This document shows, in pieces, positions 7,737-10,389 of a stretch of 10,389 nucleotides of DNA (within the stretch, counting starts at the first letter, position 1; the number at the start of each line of letters is the position of its first letter). Source of the DNA: Planktomarina sp. (GTDB lineage Bacteria > Pseudomonadota > Alphaproteobacteria > Rhodobacterales > Rhodobacteraceae). Where the stretch lies: contig NZVF01000038.1 in NCBI GenBank assembly GCA_002698165.1, positions 25,614 to 36,002 on the forward strand, in the 5' to 3' direction. The position numbers and the translations under genes are program-made. The notes under the pieces are model-generated. The model saw nothing but the letters and a program-made list of their open reading frames with translations. It ran no database searches and was not told the origin of the DNA.

Positions 7737-7744
7737 GTGAAACA
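7729..7744. promoter_or_regulatory. parS centromere site spanning the mnmG start codon
   Basis: A second perfect TGTTTCACGTGAAACA palindrome, identical to the one in rsmG and 1,896 bp from it. Its right half is the last 8 bases of the mnmG leader and its left half is the first 8 coding bases, so the GTG start begins exactly at the dyad axis. ParB bound here would sit between mnmE and mnmG. Confidence 0.92.
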
Positions 7745-7746
7745 GG

Positions 7747-7750
7747 CTCC
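7747..7750 (-). promoter_or_regulatory. Ribosome binding site of mnmG
   Basis: GGAG on the minus strand directly follows the mnmE TAG stop and stands 10 nt before the GTG at 7736. The spacing is long but acceptable for GTG and too short (1 nt) for the upstream CTG, so it supports the GTG start and coupling to mnmE. Confidence 0.55.
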
Positions 7751-9037
7751 CTATTTACCAAGACAAAAACTAGAAAATATTTCATCTAAAACACTTTCTA
7801 TATCAATTTTTCCAAAAACAAAATCAAGCTGAGTAGATGCGAAGTACAGCTCTTGACTTGCCAGTTCATAGGGTAGGGGGTCTTGATCTAAAAATGTTTT
7901 AGTTTTTTTTAAACACTCATTGGCTGCCGTAAGTCCTTCGAACTGACGCTCGCGTATTGCTGCAACATCAACCATGGTTTCTTGTGATAGTTTTTTTCCT
8001 ATTTGGTTCAACAGGTAAGACACACCCTCTCCAGTTTTTCCCGATACAGAAAACCCTGAAGACTTTCTCGTGTCCGCTTTATTTAACACAATTATATCGC
8101 TTGGTTTTTTTGCAATCAGTAACTTTTCTTTTTCATCAGAAACAAGAAAGACCTTAATATCAGCTATTTTTGATTTTTTGTAAGCCATTGATATACCAAG
8201 GCTTTCAATATCATCGTTAGTGTCTCTAAGACCAGCTGTGTCCATAAAGGTTACAGGTAAACCGTCTAAATCTACCCGTACTTCAATTACGTCACGAGTG
8301 GTGCCAGCGATATGAGAGGTAATTGCTACGTCTCTACCGGCTATCGAATTTAATAGAGTGGATTTTCCAACATTTGGCCTACCGACGATAGCTACGGTAA
8401 ATCCATCCCGTATTTTAAAAGCTATGGTAGATCTTTCTAAAACAGAGGTTATAGAGATTTCAGTAGCTTCAATAAGGCGCCTAACCTCCAGGTGCAGATT
8501 GGCAGGTATTTCATCATCAGAAAAGTCAATACTTGCTTCTAACAGCGCGGCACCTCTCAAAAGATTTTCTTTCCAAACCTTACCTTTTTTTGAAAACTGG
8601 CCGCCCAACACCAGCATCGCCTGTTTACGCTGCATCTCAGTTTCTGCGTCAATTAAGTCTGATAGTGCTTCAACCTGATTTAGGTCTAAATTGCCATTCT
8701 CTAATGCTCGTCTTGTAAACTCGCCAGGTTTTGCCATTCTACAACCATTAGACTTTCCAAGCTCAGCAAGTAGCTTAGAAACCGTGGCCAAACCACCGTG
8801 AACATGAAATTCCACAACTTTCTCACCAGTAAAACTGGCACCTTCACCAAAACAAAGTAGAAGTGCGCGATCAATTAGGCCCCCATCGAGGTCAATAACT
8901 GATCTAAGGGCGGGCTTTCCAACAGGTGGCACCTTACAAAAGTTTGATGTTATATCAAAGGCTTGTGGTCCAGATAGTCGAATAATTGAAACCCCAGCCC
9001 GGCCTGATGCAGTTGCTTGAGCAAAAATAGTATCCAT
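7751..9037 (-). CDS. mnmE: tRNA modification GTPase MnmE (TrmE)
   Basis: MnmE is a dimeric, potassium-stimulated GTPase that works with MnmG and a folate C1 donor on wobble uridine 34. The N-terminal folate-binding domain (about 1-115) has the usual GRAGVSIIRLSGP at 12-24 and VEFHVHGG near 75-82. The inserted G domain shows G1 GRPNVGKS at 219-226, G2 GTTRD at 245-249, G3 DTAG at 266-269 and G4 NKAD at 319-322. The C-terminus ends FCLGK, the conserved CxGK motif with Cys425. The length is 428 aa, slightly short of the roughly 450 aa of E. coli; the stretch between G3 and the C-terminal domain is compact. It starts 8 bp after the rho stop with only a weak Shine-Dalgarno sequence, consistent with coupling to rho. 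Confidence 0.97.
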   Translation of the reverse strand: MDTIFAQATASGRAGVSIIRLSGPQAFDITSNFCKVPPVGKPALRSVIDLDGGLIDRALLLCFGEGASFTGEKVVEFHVHGGLATVSKLLAELGKSNGCRMAKPGEFTRRALENGNLDLNQVEALSDLIDAETEMQRKQAMLVLGGQFSKKGKVWKENLLRGAALLEASIDFSDDEIPANLHLEVRRLIEATEISITSVLERSTIAFKIRDGFTVAIVGRPNVGKSTLLNSIAGRDVAITSHIAGTTRDVIEVRVDLDGLPVTFMDTAGLRDTNDDIESLGISMAYKKSKIADIKVFLVSDEKEKLLIAKKPSDIIVLNKADTRKSSGFSVSGKTGEGVSYLLNQIGKKLSQETMVDVAAIRERQFEGLTAANECLKKTKTFLDQDPLPYELASQELYFASTQLDFVFGKIDIESVLDEIFSSFCLGK

Positions 9038-9054
9038 AACACTGTCTAAGTGTT
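9038..9054 (-). repeat. Short inverted repeat at the rho-mnmE junction
   Basis: AACACT and AGTGTT flank a 5-nt loop, covering the end of rho, its TAG stop (in the loop) and the bases immediately before the mnmE ATG. The 6-bp stem is AT-rich and has no U-tract, so it is not a terminator. It could influence mnmE initiation, or it could be chance. Confidence 0.35.
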
Positions 9055-10317
9055 CATTGAGTCAAAAAACTCTGAGTTAGACTTTGTTTGTTTGAGTTTA
9101 GATAGTAGAAATTCTATCGCATCTGTGGTGCCCATTGGATTTAGAATACGCCGTAAAACATATGTCTTTTGAAGATCAATTTTATCCACAAGAAGCTCTT
9201 CTTTTCTCGTTCCAGACTTTAATACATCCATAGCGGGGAACACACGCTTATCCGCAACCTTCCGATCAAGAACGATTTCTGAATTACCGGTACCTTTAAA
9301 TTCTTCAAAAATTACCTCATCCATTCTGCTACCAGTATCTATTAATGCTGTCGCTATAATGGTCAACGATCCACCTTCTTCAATATTTCTGGCAGCGCCA
9401 AAAAACCTTTTTGGCCTTTGAAGTGCATTAGCGTCAACACCGCCTGTTAAAACCTTACCTGACGAAGGGACAACAGTGTTAAAAGCCCGCCCCAGGCGGG
9501 TAATGGAATCTAGAAGTATTACGACGTCTCGTTTATGTTCAACTAGTCTTTTTGCTTTTTCTATAACCATCTCAGATACCGCTACATGGCGAGTAGCAGG
9601 TTCATCAAAAGTAGAGCTCACGACCTCACCCTTTACTGACCTTTGCATATCGGTAACTTCTTCTGGCCTCTCATCGATAAGTAACACTATTAGATAACAG
9701 TCAGGATGGTTTTTTTCTATTGAGTGAGCAATATTTTGAAGTAAAACAGTCTTTCCCGTTCTTGGAGGAGCAACAATAAGAGACCTTTGCCCTTTACCTA
9801 TTGGAGCTACTAAATCAATAATTCTAGCAGATCTATCTTTTACCGTTGGATCATCTATCTCCATATCAAACCGTTCATCAGGGTATAGTGGTGTTAGATT
9901 ATCAAAAGCTACTTTATGGCGTGCTCGTTCAGGATCTTCAAAATTAATTTTTTCAACTTTAGTCATACAAAAATATCGTTCTGTATCAGCTGGGGCCTTA
10001 ATTACACCTTCTATTGTATCACCTGTACGGAGTGAAAACTGTCGAATCATGTCTGGAGAAACATATATGTCATCAGGACCAGGTAAATAATTAGCTTCTG
10101 GTGACCTTAAGAATCCAAAACCGTCTTGTAGGACTTCTAAAACACCTTCTCCAGATATCTCTGCTCCATCCTCTGCTCTTTCCTTTAAAATCGAGAACAT
10201 CATATCGCCTTTTCGCATGGTAGAGGCGTTTTCAATCTCTAGCTCTTTAGCCATGGAAAGGAGGTCTTTTGGAGTCTTAGCTTTTAAATCAGCTAAATTC
10301 ACACGATCAATTGTCAT
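9046..10317 (-). CDS. rho: Transcription termination factor Rho
   Basis: Rho is the hexameric RNA-dependent ATPase/translocase that ends transcription at C-rich sites. Counting from the ATG at 10317 the protein has 423 aa. The N-terminal Rho domain has [24 protein letters not shown] near 7-30 and a cold-shock-type RNA-binding domain with GFGFLR at 66-71. Walker A is APPRTGKT at 183-190, [14 protein letters not shown] lies at 211-224, Walker B VVILLD at 265-270, the secondary RNA-binding [29 protein letters not shown] spans about 285-313, and [20 protein letters not shown] spans about 328-347. A TTG six codons upstream (10335) is in frame, but the ATG fits the usual start and has GAAAG 7 nt away. 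Rho heads the minus-strand cluster; relatives usually carry a heme gene upstream of it, outside this window. Confidence 0.97.
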   Translation of the reverse strand: MTIDRVNLADLKAKTPKDLLSMAKELEIENASTMRKGDMMFSILKERAEDGAEISGEGVLEVLQDGFGFLRSPEANYLPGPDDIYVSPDMIRQFSLRTGDTIEGVIKAPADTERYFCMTKVEKINFEDPERARHKVAFDNLTPLYPDERFDMEIDDPTVKDRSARIIDLVAPIGKGQRSLIVAPPRTGKTVLLQNIAHSIEKNHPDCYLIVLLIDERPEEVTDMQRSVKGEVVSSTFDEPATRHVAVSEMVIEKAKRLVEHKRDVVILLDSITRLGRAFNTVVPSSGKVLTGGVDANALQRPKRFFGAARNIEEGGSLTIIATALIDTGSRMDEVIFEEFKGTGNSEIVLDRKVADKRVFPAMDVLKSGTRKEELLVDKIDLQKTYVLRRILNPMGTTDAIEFLLSKLKQTKSNSEFFDSMNT

Positions 10318-10389
10318 AGGTATACTTTCATTCAAAAAGTTAGAAAATTTATTGTTTGTAGAAAGCCACTGACCCGAATGGGAGTAGTA
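10318..10389 (-). promoter_or_regulatory. Leader of rho, probable promoter region
   Basis: These 72 bp precede rho and are AT-rich close to the gene (CAATAAATTTTC on the minus strand). No clear -35/-10 pair can be named, and the region is cut by the window edge. A long regulatory leader, as rho has in enterobacteria, cannot be judged here. Confidence 0.3.

Noticed and set aside
8358..8678. Plus-strand open frame of 106 codons opposite mnmE
   Set aside because: It is antisense to the conserved G-domain region of MnmE and has no ribosome binding site or family signature.
10318..10335. Six-residue N-terminal extension of Rho from a TTG at 10335
   Set aside because: The ATG at 10317 gives the expected MT-x-x-R-x-NL start and 423 aa. 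The TTG lacks an upstream Shine-Dalgarno sequence.
1..10389. Search for a defence, mobile, CRISPR, phage or secondary-metabolite system
   Set aside because: Every stretch is accounted for by ten conserved housekeeping genes with very short gaps. No direct-repeat array, transposase, integrase, tRNA attachment site or unfamiliar gene was seen.

Overview
This window is almost wall-to-wall housekeeping DNA from what looks like an alphaproteobacterial chromosome. The gene order rho–mnmE–mnmG–rsmG–parA–parB facing hemW–rdgB–rph, with hrcA divergent from rph, is one I recognise from memory as typical of Rhodobacterales, and the proteins (for example HrcA, HemW, MnmG and Rho) read like that order. 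The DNA is AT-rich by eye, unlike most cultivated roseobacters, so a low-GC, streamlined marine Rhodobacterales lineage is my best guess. That placement is an inference from recall, not from a search.

Layout: hrcA (heat-shock repressor) lies on the minus strand at the left edge and is complete. A 66-bp divergent gap separates it from a plus-strand run rph–rdgB–hemW, whose genes overlap by 1 and 8 nt. HemW and ParB converge and share a TTAA stop overlap. To the right, all genes are on the minus strand and are transcribed in the order rho, mnmE, mnmG, rsmG, parA, parB, with very short gaps or overlaps. No stretch over 300 bp lacks a gene, and I see no RNA genes, mobile elements, CRISPR arrays or phage genes.

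The genes fall into four functional groups: transcription termination (Rho), tRNA wobble-uridine modification (MnmE/MnmG) plus 16S rRNA methylation (RsmG), origin segregation (ParA/ParB), and a mixed RNA/nucleotide/heme group (RNase PH, ITP/XTP pyrophosphatase, HemW). The most informative non-coding signal is a pair of perfect 16-bp parS palindromes, one inside the rsmG coding sequence and one spanning the mnmG start codon. Together with parAB they indicate that this is the chromosome's centromere region and that oriC is probably nearby, likely beyond the right edge past rho. I found no new gene system; the points worth checking are the parS placements and several non-standard or ambiguous start codons (hemW TTG, mnmG GTG inside parS, parA ATG versus GTG).
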